Assembly (NCBI GenBank): GCA_002298785.1
Contig: DBMR01000095.1
Coordinates: forward strand, 181,713-245,712
From: Verrucomicrobia subdivision 3 bacterium UBA693
GTDB lineage: Bacteria; Verrucomicrobiota; Verrucomicrobiia; Limisphaerales; UBA8199
Direction: 5' to 3'
DNA: 64,000 bases
In this document: one piece after another, positions 8,501 through 16,935 of the stretch
Layout: each line of letters opens with the position of its first letter
Position numbering within the stretch: the first letter of the stretch is position 1
The notes under the pieces: generated by a model
The model's database searches: none
What the model saw: only the letters and a program-made list of their open reading frames with translations
What the model was told of the DNA's origin: nothing
Program-made: the position numbers and the translations under genes

Positions 8501-9499
8501 GTTGAAGCCCTGCACCGATGGCAGTTCCACCGTGCGCAGCGTCACCGCCTCAGCGAAAGTAGCTTCCACCCAGACTGGTCCCTTGCCGGGCTCCAGAACG
8601 ATCTTCCCGTCCGGGTCGCGGCGCAGGCACTTTTCCCACGGCAAATCCTCGCGATTGCTTTTTACCGACACCGGCAATAGCGGTTGGCCTGTGTCACCCT
8701 CGGGCGTTGGGAACGCAACCACGGCCACCTCGCGATAATCTCGCCACTCCTCCTGGCTTGGTTGCGGCTGCGGCAAGGCTACAGTCACGTTGCTGCCACC
8801 CAACATGTCGACTCGACTCCAAACCAAATGCAGCATCGCCTTGTCGGGTGTGATCCATGGCCCACCCGACATCGCCCAGCCCGGGCAATTTTGCATCGTG
8901 AAGCGCAGCCCCAAGCGCCGGCACTCCTTGGCGACGTGGCGCACCGCTTCGTCCCACGACGTGCTCAGGCACTTGATCTGCGGCTCCACGCCCGGCCACG
9001 GCCCACCGAATTCTCCATGAAAGAGCTGAATGCCCTGAATTCCCGCGCTGGCGATCGCCTCCAGGTCCGCCGTAATCCCGTTCGTCGCGACGTTGCCACC
9101 GATGAAGTGAAACCAGGTTTCCGGACGAAAGACCGGAGATGGCTCACGAAACGCCGCGGCGTCTTGATCGCCAAACGCGCGTTGCAATGCCTTGGGTTGA
9201 GGAACTGCGGGCGGTGCCCCTGCGTTGCTAAAATTCGTCGACGCCAAAACCGCCAGCAGCATCGCCAGACCACGAGCGTATCTCAAAATCGCCAACCTGC
9301 CAGCGAACCGCGCATACCCACTTTCGTGCTCCACGCCAATTTCAGAAACGTCCCAGGCATCTGACTTGGCAGTGGCCTGCCCGAATGACAATGGTTGGAA
9401 GTGAATACGCATTTTCACCGGGACATTGAACAACGAAGCATCGTGCTTGATCGAGCCTGAAAAGCGGTCAGGGAGAAGCCGGATCCAAGCCAGCTTCAC
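5591..9499 (-). CDS. GH106-like alpha-L-rhamnosidase, secreted
   Basis: A very large protein (up to 1302 residues) resembling family GH106, which removes alpha-L-rhamnose from plant and algal glycans. Family-like features: WFHFIGGNV with TADLEAI near the start of the mature chain, GIQGIQLFHGE, FTMQNCPGWAMSGGPW, a middle TIM-barrel region with LLDSWECE and HTYTHNP, and a C-terminal beta-sandwich (FSGTATYSTEF, LDLGRVEVIASVRLNG, GLLGPV). The start is uncertain: the maximal GTG start is at 9499, an ATG lies at 9412, and a TTG at 9286 would place a compact signal peptide (MRYARGLAMLLAVLAS) at the very N-terminus. It is the last gene of a minus-strand degradation block, 131 bases after the sulfatase. 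Confidence 0.85.
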   Translation of the reverse strand: MKLAWIRLLPDRFSGSIKHDASLFNVPVKMRIHFQPLSFGQATAKSDAWDVSEIGVEHESGYARFAGRLAILRYARGLAMLLAVLASTNFSNAGAPPAVPQPKALQRAFGDQDAAAFREPSPVFRPETWFHFIGGNVATNGITADLEAIASAGIQGIQLFHGEFGGPWPGVEPQIKCLSTSWDEAVRHVAKECRRLGLRFTMQNCPGWAMSGGPWITPDKAMLHLVWSRVDMLGGSNVTVALPQPQPSQEEWRDYREVAVVAFPTPEGDTGQPLLPVSVKSNREDLPWEKCLRRDPDGKIVLEPGKGPVWVEATFAEAVTLRTVELPSVQGFNHQWCYLPGVTVTVQAVLPEGMREVARYEMPESNWQDNRPITLACSELPAKTYRITIDHQHTMSLPYLQLFSGARKNNWEAEAAFTLRALERVPPPQQATTAWVNPAQIVEVTDKMDSKGALRWNAPPGKWTVLRWGHVNTGKRNGPAPPEGTGWECDKLSPTGADTHFAGYIGRLSARNGPVGGGLMQGMLLDSWECETQTWTPGMDTQFARLRGYPLRAWFPALAGFVVGDPEITTRFLRDWRATVNDLLVTNFFGRIATLGRKNGLAISYETAAGDVFPADILEYYKHADVPMCEFWQPRTEAFVGSFDFKPVRPCVSAARMYGKPRVAAEAFTSFNLTWNEHPGMLKHIADLHLAEGVTHLIFHTYTHNPRTDWLPPGTAFGSSIGTPFLRGQTWWPPMREFTAYLARCGYLLERGRPVSDVLWYLGDEQNHKPPQNAPFPAGYHYDYCNPDALLTRLSVRDGMIVTPEGLRYSVLWLRDCPRMLPETLEKMVSLVKQGAVLLGERPSGLATLSGGKSAEKRFANAVETLWGEQKGERRVGKGRVVSGMSIGDALGKLGLKPDVEGEGVVWSHRQVDDADWYFVAAPERDGFRGTLRFRAGGAVELWNPLTGAVVPAGLVRREGETSLGALDLPPSGSMFVVFRGAGRKPTNGVIRLEHDGVTVADLHTLKVMTADNQVVSASYGDPANPARRKDVTELVRRDLARGHSTITSNNDWAGSDPALGTVKKLFVVMRLPDGTEKNYEARESEPLALIESAPIPHPAWELLDGGARLLAWEPGVYRATRADGTTRVWQAGAPQTSLLTGPWKLEFPSGWGAPASLRVDKLTSWAEMDFSPEAKAFSGTATYSTEFTLNETAPVSRVELDLGRVEVIASVRLNGQRVGATWTPPHRFDITRLAKPGVNRLTVEVTSTWFNRLVYDAGLAEKARKTWTISGPAKDRRPVPSGLLGPVSLRIGQVLVTSDSR

Positions 9500-9630
9500 C
9501 TTTACTGCGTTTACAATTCAAACGACGTTGTTCTTGTGCCGACAGCAATGCCAGCATGTGGAAGCGAAGCGGATCATGCGCCGCGCTTTCACGTCTAGCG
9601 AATCGCCGTCGGCTCGGAGATGCCAGTGGG

Positions 9631-12117
9631 TCAATCGCCCGCCGCGGCGACGCGACGCTTCATCTCTTCCTGTTGCGCGGCTGCGAGCTGTGGTTTCCCC
9701 AGATCGTAAGTCACTTTGTTGATGGTGCCGGTGAACTTGAAGGGGAGCGTGTAGCTGTCGTCCACGCCGGAGCGAGTGTCCATGCCAATATCGAGGGTTT
9801 CGTCCAGCGCCATGATGAATGGGATCGTGTGTTCCATCTTCTGTTCGGACAACACACGGCCATCCACCGTGAAGACACCGGTGCCGCCTTTGCCGAAGCC
9901 GGGGCCGTCGTATTTGAAGTCGAAGACCAGCGTGTGCTTGCCCGGATCGAGAGATCGGCCGAACCAATCTTCGGCGCCGACGCCGCCTTCCCAGCGAACT
10001 CGCTTCAGATCCAGGAGGTTGTAAACGAACACCGGCCGGCCCTTTTGCAGATACATCGCGTAGCCGCCGAATCGCCCGCCCATGGTGGCGATCATCCCTT
10101 CGGCGCCGCGCTCGTTGACGGTGATCTCGGCCGTGATCTTATAGTCACGGTTCAAGATGGCGGGTGCGTTGCCGACCGGGATGCCGACGTTTTCGCCGAC
10201 GTAAGTGAACGTGGTGCGTCCGGCCGTCGCGCTTGGCCGGGGCGTGATGAGACGCGGCAGGACGGAGTTGTCCAGCGGGAGCACCTCGTATTTCTCGGCT
10301 TCGGAAAGGAAGAGCGCCTGAAGTTCCTTGAGTTTATCCGGATATTTCGCCGCGAGGTCGTTGTTCTGCGAGAAGTCTTCGGCGATATTGTAAAGCTCCC
10401 ACTTGTATTCATTGACGGGCGGTAATGGCTTCGTTCCCAACGCCCAGGGCGGCTGCGGCGGCTCGGTGCAGGCGTACCAGTCTTCGTGGTAGATGCCGCG
10501 ATTGGCGAACATCTCGAAGTACTGGGTCTTGCGGGGAGAAGGTGCGTTGGCGTTCGCTTTGTCGAACGTGTAAACCATGCTCACACCCTCAATCGGCGCT
10601 TGCTTGATGCCATCCACCATCTCCGGCGCAGGAACGCCGGCTGCTTCGAGGATCGTGGGCATAATGTCAATGACGTGATGGAATTGGTGGCGAATGCCGC
10701 CCACGTCTTTGATGCGGGCGGGCCAGGAAATCGCCATACCTTGACGTGTGCCGCCAAAGTGCGAGGCGACCTGCTTGGTCCACTTGAACGGCGTGTCGAA
10801 CGCCCAGGCCCACGGCACGGCCATGTGCGGATAGGTTTCGTCCGAGCCCCAGGATTCGTAGTATTTGAGATACGCGATCTCGGGCAGTTCGAGGATGCCG
10901 TTGGCGGCGGTCATCCAGTTGGGCGTTCCCATCAACGTGCCTTCGGAGCTCGTGCCGTTATCGCCGTTGATGTAGATGATGAGCGTGTTGTCCAGCTTGC
11001 CCATGTCTTCGATGGCCTGGATGACGCGACCCATCTCGTGGTCGTTGTAGGCGGTGTAAGCTGCGAAAACGTCCGCTTGGCGGATCACGATCTTCTTCTG
11101 GATGAGGGAAAGTGAGTCCCACTTGGGCAGCACCTCGGGCCACGGCGTGAGCTGCGTGTTCGGCGGGACGACGCCCAGTCGCTTTTGGTTTGCGAAGATC
11201 TTCTCGCGCATTTTCTCCCAGCCCTCGTCGAACAGATGGAGGGCGCTGATCTTTTCAATCCACTCCTTCGTCGGGTGATGCGGGTCGTGGGTCGCGCCAG
11301 GGGCGTAGTACACCAGAAACGGTTTCTCCGGCGCCGCGGCGTTGAGGGCCCTCATGTGGTGGATCGCCTCGTCCGCCATGTCGGTGATCAGGTTATAATC
11401 CTTCTTGCCGATCCAAGGAAAGATCGGGGTGTGATCGCGGAACAGGTAGGGCACCCACTGATCGGTCTCGCCGCCCATAAAGCCGTAGAAATACTCGAAG
11501 CCCATGCCGCTGGGCCATTGATCGTAAGGCCCGGCGATGCTGGCCTGGTAGGAGGGCGTGTTATGTTCCTTGCCGAACCAGGACGTGGCATAGCCGTTGT
11601 CGCGCAGCACGCGGGCAACGGTGGCTTTGTCCTTGGTGATGACGCTGTCATAGCCCGGATAGCCGGTGCTCATCTCGCCGATCGTGCCAAATCCCGAGGA
11701 GTGGTGGTTGCGCCCAGTGATAAGCGCCGCGCGCGTGGGTGAACACAGCGCTGTGGAATGGAACTGCGTGTAGCGCAGTCCATTCTTGGCGACACGATCC
11801 AGCGTGGGCGTGGGAATGATCCCGCCAAACGTGCTGGGCACGCCGTAGCCGGAGTCGTCCGTGATGATGAGCAGCACGTTGGGCGCGCCTTTCGGCGGCA
11901 CGATCCGTGGCGCCCACCACGGTTTTGACTCAGCCGCGTTTTGCCTGATCTCGCCGCCGAATTTCGGATTAGGCGCCGGGAGTTGTTTCCCGTCAATAGT
12001 GGCCGTGGCGGCAGGCGAACCCGGCGCGCCGGTGGTTTGGACCTCCGCCGCCGTTGTGGCGAGCGCGAGGTCGACACCCAGCGCGAGGCCGAGCAGGACG
12101 GTTCGTTGGATTTTCAT
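9631..12117 (-). CDS. Arylsulfatase (type I, formylglycine-dependent), secreted
   Basis: An 828-residue sulfatase. The signal peptide MKIQRTVLLGLALGVDLALA precedes the mature chain. NVLLIITDDSGYG supplies the two metal-binding Asp residues, and CSPTRAALITGR (Cys at about 125) is the C-x-P-x-R site whose Cys is converted to formylglycine. A C-terminal beta-sandwich of about 170 residues (from TFTYVGEN) resembles the tail of Pseudomonas-type arylsulfatases. The start at 12117 is chosen for the signal peptide; an upstream start at 12228 would add 37 unrelated residues. No formylglycine-generating enzyme is in the window, so activation must come from elsewhere. Neighbouring glycosidases suggest a sulfated polysaccharide substrate. 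Confidence 0.92.
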   Translation of the reverse strand: MKIQRTVLLGLALGVDLALATTAAEVQTTGAPGSPAATATIDGKQLPAPNPKFGGEIRQNAAESKPWWAPRIVPPKGAPNVLLIITDDSGYGVPSTFGGIIPTPTLDRVAKNGLRYTQFHSTALCSPTRAALITGRNHHSSGFGTIGEMSTGYPGYDSVITKDKATVARVLRDNGYATSWFGKEHNTPSYQASIAGPYDQWPSGMGFEYFYGFMGGETDQWVPYLFRDHTPIFPWIGKKDYNLITDMADEAIHHMRALNAAAPEKPFLVYYAPGATHDPHHPTKEWIEKISALHLFDEGWEKMREKIFANQKRLGVVPPNTQLTPWPEVLPKWDSLSLIQKKIVIRQADVFAAYTAYNDHEMGRVIQAIEDMGKLDNTLIIYINGDNGTSSEGTLMGTPNWMTAANGILELPEIAYLKYYESWGSDETYPHMAVPWAWAFDTPFKWTKQVASHFGGTRQGMAISWPARIKDVGGIRHQFHHVIDIMPTILEAAGVPAPEMVDGIKQAPIEGVSMVYTFDKANANAPSPRKTQYFEMFANRGIYHEDWYACTEPPQPPWALGTKPLPPVNEYKWELYNIAEDFSQNNDLAAKYPDKLKELQALFLSEAEKYEVLPLDNSVLPRLITPRPSATAGRTTFTYVGENVGIPVGNAPAILNRDYKITAEITVNERGAEGMIATMGGRFGGYAMYLQKGRPVFVYNLLDLKRVRWEGGVGAEDWFGRSLDPGKHTLVFDFKYDGPGFGKGGTGVFTVDGRVLSEQKMEHTIPFIMALDETLDIGMDTRSGVDDSYTLPFKFTGTINKVTYDLGKPQLAAAQQEEMKRRVAAAGD

Positions 12118-12519
12118 AGTGTGTGTCTTGGTTTGAGGTTTCTCCACAGTGCTAGCGACCGCAGCGGTGCTGCGGATGACCACTCTTGCTCCAGGAACTG
12201 CTGGTGGCGATTGTTGAGGAGCGTCCACAAAGCAACATCGGTGCGGCGTCTACCAGCCCGAGGGTCACGGTTTTGATCGCGGTCTTCATTGTGTGATTGA
12301 ATTGAACCTTTGTGACCTTAACGCCATATTCACTCCAACTGGAACATATCGCGGGGGTGAACGTTGAGTAACTAAGGTACAGTAACGTATCAGAAGGTCA
12401 AGCCTCGGTAAAAAGAGGCAGCGGAAGCGCGGAAGAAACCAGCGCGGCCAAGAGGCTTCGGCCTCTCGGCTCGATCCATGCACTGGCGCAACCACCACGC
12501 TCCCTCGCTTCTTCGGAAA
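12118..12519. other. Intergenic region between the alpha-galactosidase-like and sulfatase genes
   Basis: About 400 bases without a convincing gene. It probably carries the sulfatase promoter; AT-rich stretches occur at 12285-12400. A strong hairpin at 12447-12470 lies 50 bases after the stop of the upstream minus-strand gene and is listed separately. Confidence 0.45.
12447..12470 (-). terminator. Stem-loop after the alpha-galactosidase-like gene
   Basis: Read on the minus strand, a 10-bp stem (GCCGAGAGGC / GCCTCTTGGC, one G-U pair) closes a CGAA tetraloop, about 50 bases past the stop of the gene ending at 12520. No T run follows directly, so it is either a Rho-independent terminator of poor quality or a stabilising 3' hairpin. 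Confidence 0.35.
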
Positions 12520-15183
12520 TCAACGCTGCCCAAAAGAGATCGCCCAGTTTACCTCGCCGGTAGAAGCCGGGGTGAATGCAACTCGTGTGAACTCACCTTG
12601 GCTCGCCGTGGCCGCAATCTGGTCACCGAAGCTGGCCGCTCGCATGGTGTATCCCGCCGGCACGTGTATGACCAGCTCATATCGGTCCCCGGCGATGACC
12701 CGGCTGCGCCCATGCAACTTGTTCCCCGACCATTCGAGCGACATAAGATCCACGGCTCCCTGGCTCAAGTGGCGGCTTGTGGAAACGACCTGTGGATGGT
12801 CCTGCTTTTCGCGAATGGCAAAGCTGTGAAGACCCATTGGCTTGATCCCTGGCAGTTCAACTTGACCGCGGAAGGTGCCCAGCGCCTGCCGGGACCAAAA
12901 CTCGTAAACGACATAGGTCTTGCCGGGATCCAACCCCAGATCGGCAAAACTCACTGTGGCCTTTTCGGCCGGCGCGGTGGACCAGTTCAGCCGGTGCAGG
13001 ACGTTCCAATGCTCAAAGGGGCGGTCAAATTCGTTCAGCCACCACTGACACACCGGCCCGAATTGGTCGGCGTCGATGGGCGCCGGGTTCGCACCGCTGG
13101 TAATCGAGGTGCGCTTGAGCTTGACCAGGTTGCGACTCTTGGATTCGTCGAAGTCGTAGAGTTGCCCAGGCACGCTAAAAAGCACGGGGGCGGCGGCACG
13201 CAAGCCGGCAAGGTTGGCATCGTTCTGGTAAACAGCGGGCTTGTCACTGAGCAACAGCAAACAGCCCGCAATCGACGCGAGTGCCGGGCGTATGATCGTC
13301 TCGGAGGGGGCTGCCTCACCCACGCTGGCCTGGGCGGCGTTGCCAAGGTTCGCGGGTTTGAACTTCGGGTACACGTCGCAATGATCAGGGTCATTGCGCC
13401 ACACGATACCGTTCCAGGAATTGTATTGCTGCATGGTCACGGGTCCGTAGCCGTCGCCGCCGATGCGGCAGGCATCCGCCAACCCGACCGATTCCGGCAA
13501 CACACCCCAGCAGGATAAGATGAAGGTGTCGCGGCCAAGTTCCTGCCGTGCCGCTCCCAAGTACTTGCGGAAAACATCCGCCGGTGTGAGGCCCCGTTGT
13601 GCCAAGGGACCCACACTGTGGTGCAGGTTGTCATAGAGGTAATGCCGCAGCGTATCAATCTTCACATAAGAAAAACCGGCATTTTTGAACCCGCGGTAAG
13701 TAGGGCGGAGCAAAGCGTCCAACGCGGCGTCATTCGAGGCGTCGATGGCGTAACCGATCCACGGCCCCACGCCGGGCTGCCCCTTGGCATCGCGCACCAG
13801 CCACTCGGGATGTTGCGACGCCACGTCCATATCCCCGTAGCTGGCGGCAACCCACACTCCCGGCGCAAAGCCGGCGCTCTTCACTGCGGCCACATAGCCC
13901 GTCATCCCACCGGGAAACTTATCATCGCGCCATTGCAGCCAGGTTCCCGGATTACCGCACAACCCCTGAGCTGCAGGCAGTGCGCGATGGCCCTTATCGC
14001 CTCCACCCTGGTAGGCGTCATCGATTTGGATAAAGCGATAGCCGTAATCTCCAAACCGCTTCTCCTTCCAAATGGCCAGGAGCTGTTCCAGGTCGGACTG
14101 GCGAAAGTCCTTCATATAGGCCCACCACGAACACCACCCCGTGATGGAATCCCGGCGCACCTGGTACGTCCAGGGACGGAAGTGGGTGATATTCTTGTGG
14201 CGTCGATAGAATTGCGGTTTGAAGTTCAGGGTGATGGAGTCGCCGGCGCACATGAACGCGAAGCTATTGGAGGATTGGGCTTTGATGCGGGCAGCCCCCG
14301 CCAGCATCCAATCCCGGGTCCGGTCGTAGATGGCGTCGTTGCGCCAATTCCGGCTGGGACCGCCGATCGTGGTGCGGATCAATGGAAATTTCTGCTGTGC
14401 CGACTGGCGGGTTTCGGCCGCAACCGCATCCTCGCTGGCGGTCACGACACCATCCAGGCGCAAGGCTTGGCCAGTAAGGGTGACGGTTTGCGCTAAAGCC
14501 CCTCGCTTGCTTTCCACCGCTTCGGACACCTTGGCATTTCCGGTCACGTGACCCTCGAAAATGACTTTGCCATCGTAATACAGGCTCAGCCGCCCGGCCG
14601 TCTCGTTCCAGTCAAGTTTGCTGCCAGCGTTGGGTGGATCGCCGGGTTCGTCCGCTGGGCCCGGTTCCTCTGCTACGTAAGGCAACGGCGCACCCTCGTG
14701 CACGATCATCGCGTCGAGCCAGTCGGCGTGATCCGAACTATTCCCATCCCCGGCATCCGTCACTTCGAGCTTAAGTTCGCGCACGCCGACCAGACTCACA
14801 TGCGCTTCCTTGGCGGGGTCCTTCCCGCGCATGACTCCGGAGCGCCAGAGCACGACGTTGTCACCGCGCACGATAAACTCCACGCTGCCCACTCCCGGGT
14901 TGTCGAGATACTCCTGCACGCCGACTTTGGCGCGGAAATCGGTCGCCTTGCCGGTCAGCGGCAGCTTCCATAAGGACGGAGCGTGAGTTCCGATGCCGGA
15001 ATCGAAGTGTTGGCCGCCCACTCGCAGGGGTTGGCCGCTCACAGCGGCGTTGGCGGTCGGTGCCCCCCAGCCCTGCTGGACTCCACCCAGATCAAGCTCG
15101 GCCAACGGAGTTGTTTGCGCGGCACCGGCCGCGAAGCCGCAAGTCATCAGCCCAATGGCGCCCAGGAATTTCGCAGTATTCAT
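12520..15183 (-). CDS. Alpha-galactosidase-like glycosidase with N-terminal NPCBM domain
   Basis: An 887-residue secreted enzyme. After a signal peptide (MNTAKFLGAIGLMTCGFAAG) comes an NPCBM carbohydrate-binding domain (about 25-170; LRVGGQHFDSGIGTHAPS and FRAKVGVQEY are typical). The catalytic barrel has GWCSWWAYM, YRFIQIDDAYQGG, GFAPGVWVAAS, FSYVKIDTLRHY (likely nucleophile Asp) and ADACRIGGDGYGP (likely acid/base Asp). This matches the clan containing GH27 and GH36 and related enzymes; exact family and sugar specificity cannot be fixed by eye. A C-terminal all-beta domain follows. It lies 58 bases downstream of the six-hairpin glycosidase gene on the same strand, suggesting co-transcription. 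Confidence 0.85.
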   Translation of the reverse strand: MNTAKFLGAIGLMTCGFAAGAAQTTPLAELDLGGVQQGWGAPTANAAVSGQPLRVGGQHFDSGIGTHAPSLWKLPLTGKATDFRAKVGVQEYLDNPGVGSVEFIVRGDNVVLWRSGVMRGKDPAKEAHVSLVGVRELKLEVTDAGDGNSSDHADWLDAMIVHEGAPLPYVAEEPGPADEPGDPPNAGSKLDWNETAGRLSLYYDGKVIFEGHVTGNAKVSEAVESKRGALAQTVTLTGQALRLDGVVTASEDAVAAETRQSAQQKFPLIRTTIGGPSRNWRNDAIYDRTRDWMLAGAARIKAQSSNSFAFMCAGDSITLNFKPQFYRRHKNITHFRPWTYQVRRDSITGWCSWWAYMKDFRQSDLEQLLAIWKEKRFGDYGYRFIQIDDAYQGGGDKGHRALPAAQGLCGNPGTWLQWRDDKFPGGMTGYVAAVKSAGFAPGVWVAASYGDMDVASQHPEWLVRDAKGQPGVGPWIGYAIDASNDAALDALLRPTYRGFKNAGFSYVKIDTLRHYLYDNLHHSVGPLAQRGLTPADVFRKYLGAARQELGRDTFILSCWGVLPESVGLADACRIGGDGYGPVTMQQYNSWNGIVWRNDPDHCDVYPKFKPANLGNAAQASVGEAAPSETIIRPALASIAGCLLLLSDKPAVYQNDANLAGLRAAAPVLFSVPGQLYDFDESKSRNLVKLKRTSITSGANPAPIDADQFGPVCQWWLNEFDRPFEHWNVLHRLNWSTAPAEKATVSFADLGLDPGKTYVVYEFWSRQALGTFRGQVELPGIKPMGLHSFAIREKQDHPQVVSTSRHLSQGAVDLMSLEWSGNKLHGRSRVIAGDRYELVIHVPAGYTMRAASFGDQIAATASQGEFTRVAFTPASTGEVNWAISFGQR

Positions 15184-15241
15184 GTAGTTGAATTGGAGGC
15201 CCGGGTCATTGCCCGGGCGCGGTACAGATGCGGAAAAACCT

Positions 15242-16636
15242 TCAACCGTTCTTCCTCAGCTTCAGGTGATACTTGCTGGTCAGGCCGTCGAGAAGCATGG
15301 TTATGATGCTGCAGGACATCCCCAGATTGCCTACACCCAGAGGCTTGCCAGTCACCGAATCGTAGTGTTCGTTAATCCCATTCCTGAGGGCGTTGGCCAC
15401 GGTCTTGTCCGCGATATCGACAGCGATGCTGCGGTGGCCAGCATAGGCGAACCCGCTCGCAACCTGGTAATTCGGCACCGGCCACACGTCACCTCGCCAA
15501 TAGCTATTGGGCACCCACCGTTTGTCGTGTCGATCCACAGTTGGAATCGGCAGCGGCGTTTGCCAATGGTCGGTCTGGATGGCCTGTGCCATCGACTTGA
15601 CCATTTTGGGCGCAGGAACCTCCGCGGCCAATGGAATCCAGCTGCCGATCGTTGCCACACGGATTTTCTCCAAGGTATCCCGGTTCACCGCCAAAAACGT
15701 GCCGCTTTCTTCATCCCACATGTGCCGACGAACCGCGGCGACGGATTTGTCGATGCGCCGCTTTCGACGCTTAACCATGGCGGTGTCACCCAGGATGGCG
15801 GCCAATCGAGCCAGGCAGCGCTCAGCCAGGATGAGGTAGCCTGTATTGCCTGGCACGCATATATTGCCATACCATCGGCCTTCACCAACCCAGGGCCAGG
15901 GCGGTCCGTCCTTGCGCTTGGGATGGAGCGTCAGCTTCAAATCATCCAGGCAGCACTCGTTATCGTAGGTCTCATTGCGAGCTTCTTGCACATTATCGCT
16001 GTAGGTTCCCACCGCGACTAGGCCCGAATCGGTCACATCCCGTTCCCGCCAATACCATTCGTGGAATTTCTCCAGGGGCACCAGAGATTGGCGCAGCAGT
16101 TCTTTGTCCCCGTTGCGCCGATAAACCCGCTCCAGGCCCCAGCCCAGAATTGGAATCTGCGAATACGCCGGGTATTGATACCAGGGTTTCACGTTGCCGC
16201 GCGGTTCCAGCATGCAGGGGACCATGTTGTGCGCAAAGGCGGGGAACCGGGCATTCCACCGCTCCTGGAAATTCCAGTAATTCTGGAACACGTCGCGAAT
16301 GGTTTCCTTGTGTTCAGGCAGGATCGCCAGGAGATCCACCACGAACATCGTATCCCAAATCCATTGGCCATAGAACGCGTCACCCGTGCCGGCCTGCAGC
16401 CAGCGCCGCTTGGCGGTCCCTTCAGGCGGTTTGATCTTGGCCAGGACACAATTGTGCATGACGTCCGCCGCCAGGCGAACCAGGGTCGGATCGTCTGACT
16501 CGAACAGGTCTTCCAGGTCAGCCCGCGTTCGATCCGCAGTGGCTGCGATTCCGATTCGCGGAAAGGCGAGCATCGCCCCGAAACTCGCACAGATGGTAGT
16601 CTGCAGGAACTGCCGCCGCTTGAACTGGGTGTTCAT
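15242..16636 (-). CDS. Six-hairpin glycosidase (GH63/trehalase-like), Tat-exported
   Basis: A 464-residue protein. The N-terminus MNTQFKRRQFLQTT carries a twin-arginine motif followed by a hydrophobic stretch ending around AATAD, so it should be exported folded. The mature part shows the alpha-toroid pattern of MGH1/GH63-like enzymes: YGQWIWDTMF, FQNYWNFQERWNARFP, WGLERVYRRNGD, and RWVPNSYWRGDVWP near the end of the barrel, the last typical of an active-site strand. The ATG at 16636 is chosen because it starts the Tat signal. Its substrate is unknown; context is a polysaccharide-degradation block. It probably starts the transcript that continues into the alpha-galactosidase-like gene. Confidence 0.8.
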   Translation of the reverse strand: MNTQFKRRQFLQTTICASFGAMLAFPRIGIAATADRTRADLEDLFESDDPTLVRLAADVMHNCVLAKIKPPEGTAKRRWLQAGTGDAFYGQWIWDTMFVVDLLAILPEHKETIRDVFQNYWNFQERWNARFPAFAHNMVPCMLEPRGNVKPWYQYPAYSQIPILGWGLERVYRRNGDKELLRQSLVPLEKFHEWYWRERDVTDSGLVAVGTYSDNVQEARNETYDNECCLDDLKLTLHPKRKDGPPWPWVGEGRWYGNICVPGNTGYLILAERCLARLAAILGDTAMVKRRKRRIDKSVAAVRRHMWDEESGTFLAVNRDTLEKIRVATIGSWIPLAAEVPAPKMVKSMAQAIQTDHWQTPLPIPTVDRHDKRWVPNSYWRGDVWPVPNYQVASGFAYAGHRSIAVDIADKTVANALRNGINEHYDSVTGKPLGVGNLGMSCSIITMLLDGLTSKYHLKLRKNG

Positions 16637-16824
16637 GAATACCCCTCTGTGCCAGACGGTGCCACTGCCTGTCAACAACCGAGACCGGCCCGGATGAACT
16701 TCGGGCGATAAACAGGATCGCCGGGATGCAATCTCGTGCCTGACCTTTTTCGCCAGAAACTTCGCGCACTGTCAGAAAACCTCGTGGCTGCGAATAATGT
16801 CGGGATACCTCTCCATCTAAATAG

Positions 16825-16899
16825 CTGGAGTTATTATTTAATCGTTTCGGCAGTAAATACTGCCGGAAGGCTCGGCCATACGTGCAAGAATAACTCCAG
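16825..16899. promoter_or_regulatory. Nested inverted repeats upstream of the Tat glycosidase gene
   Basis: Two perfect inverted repeats are nested. The outer arms are CTGGAGTTATT (16825-16835) and AATAACTCCAG (16889-16899). The inner is the 18-bp palindrome CGGCAGTAAATACTGCCG (16848-16865). They sit about 190-260 bases upstream of the gene starting at 16636 and just past the end of the exopolysaccharide operon. They could be operators, a terminator without a T run, or ends of a tiny mobile element. Confidence 0.5.
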
Positions 16900-16935
16900 T
16901 CGTTTGTGAGACACTACACTAGTGAATGGCTACGG

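Noticed and set aside
12478..13518. 346-residue plus-strand frame opposite the alpha-galactosidase-like gene
   Set aside because: Antisense shadow: the minus-strand frame has clear enzyme motifs, this one has none.
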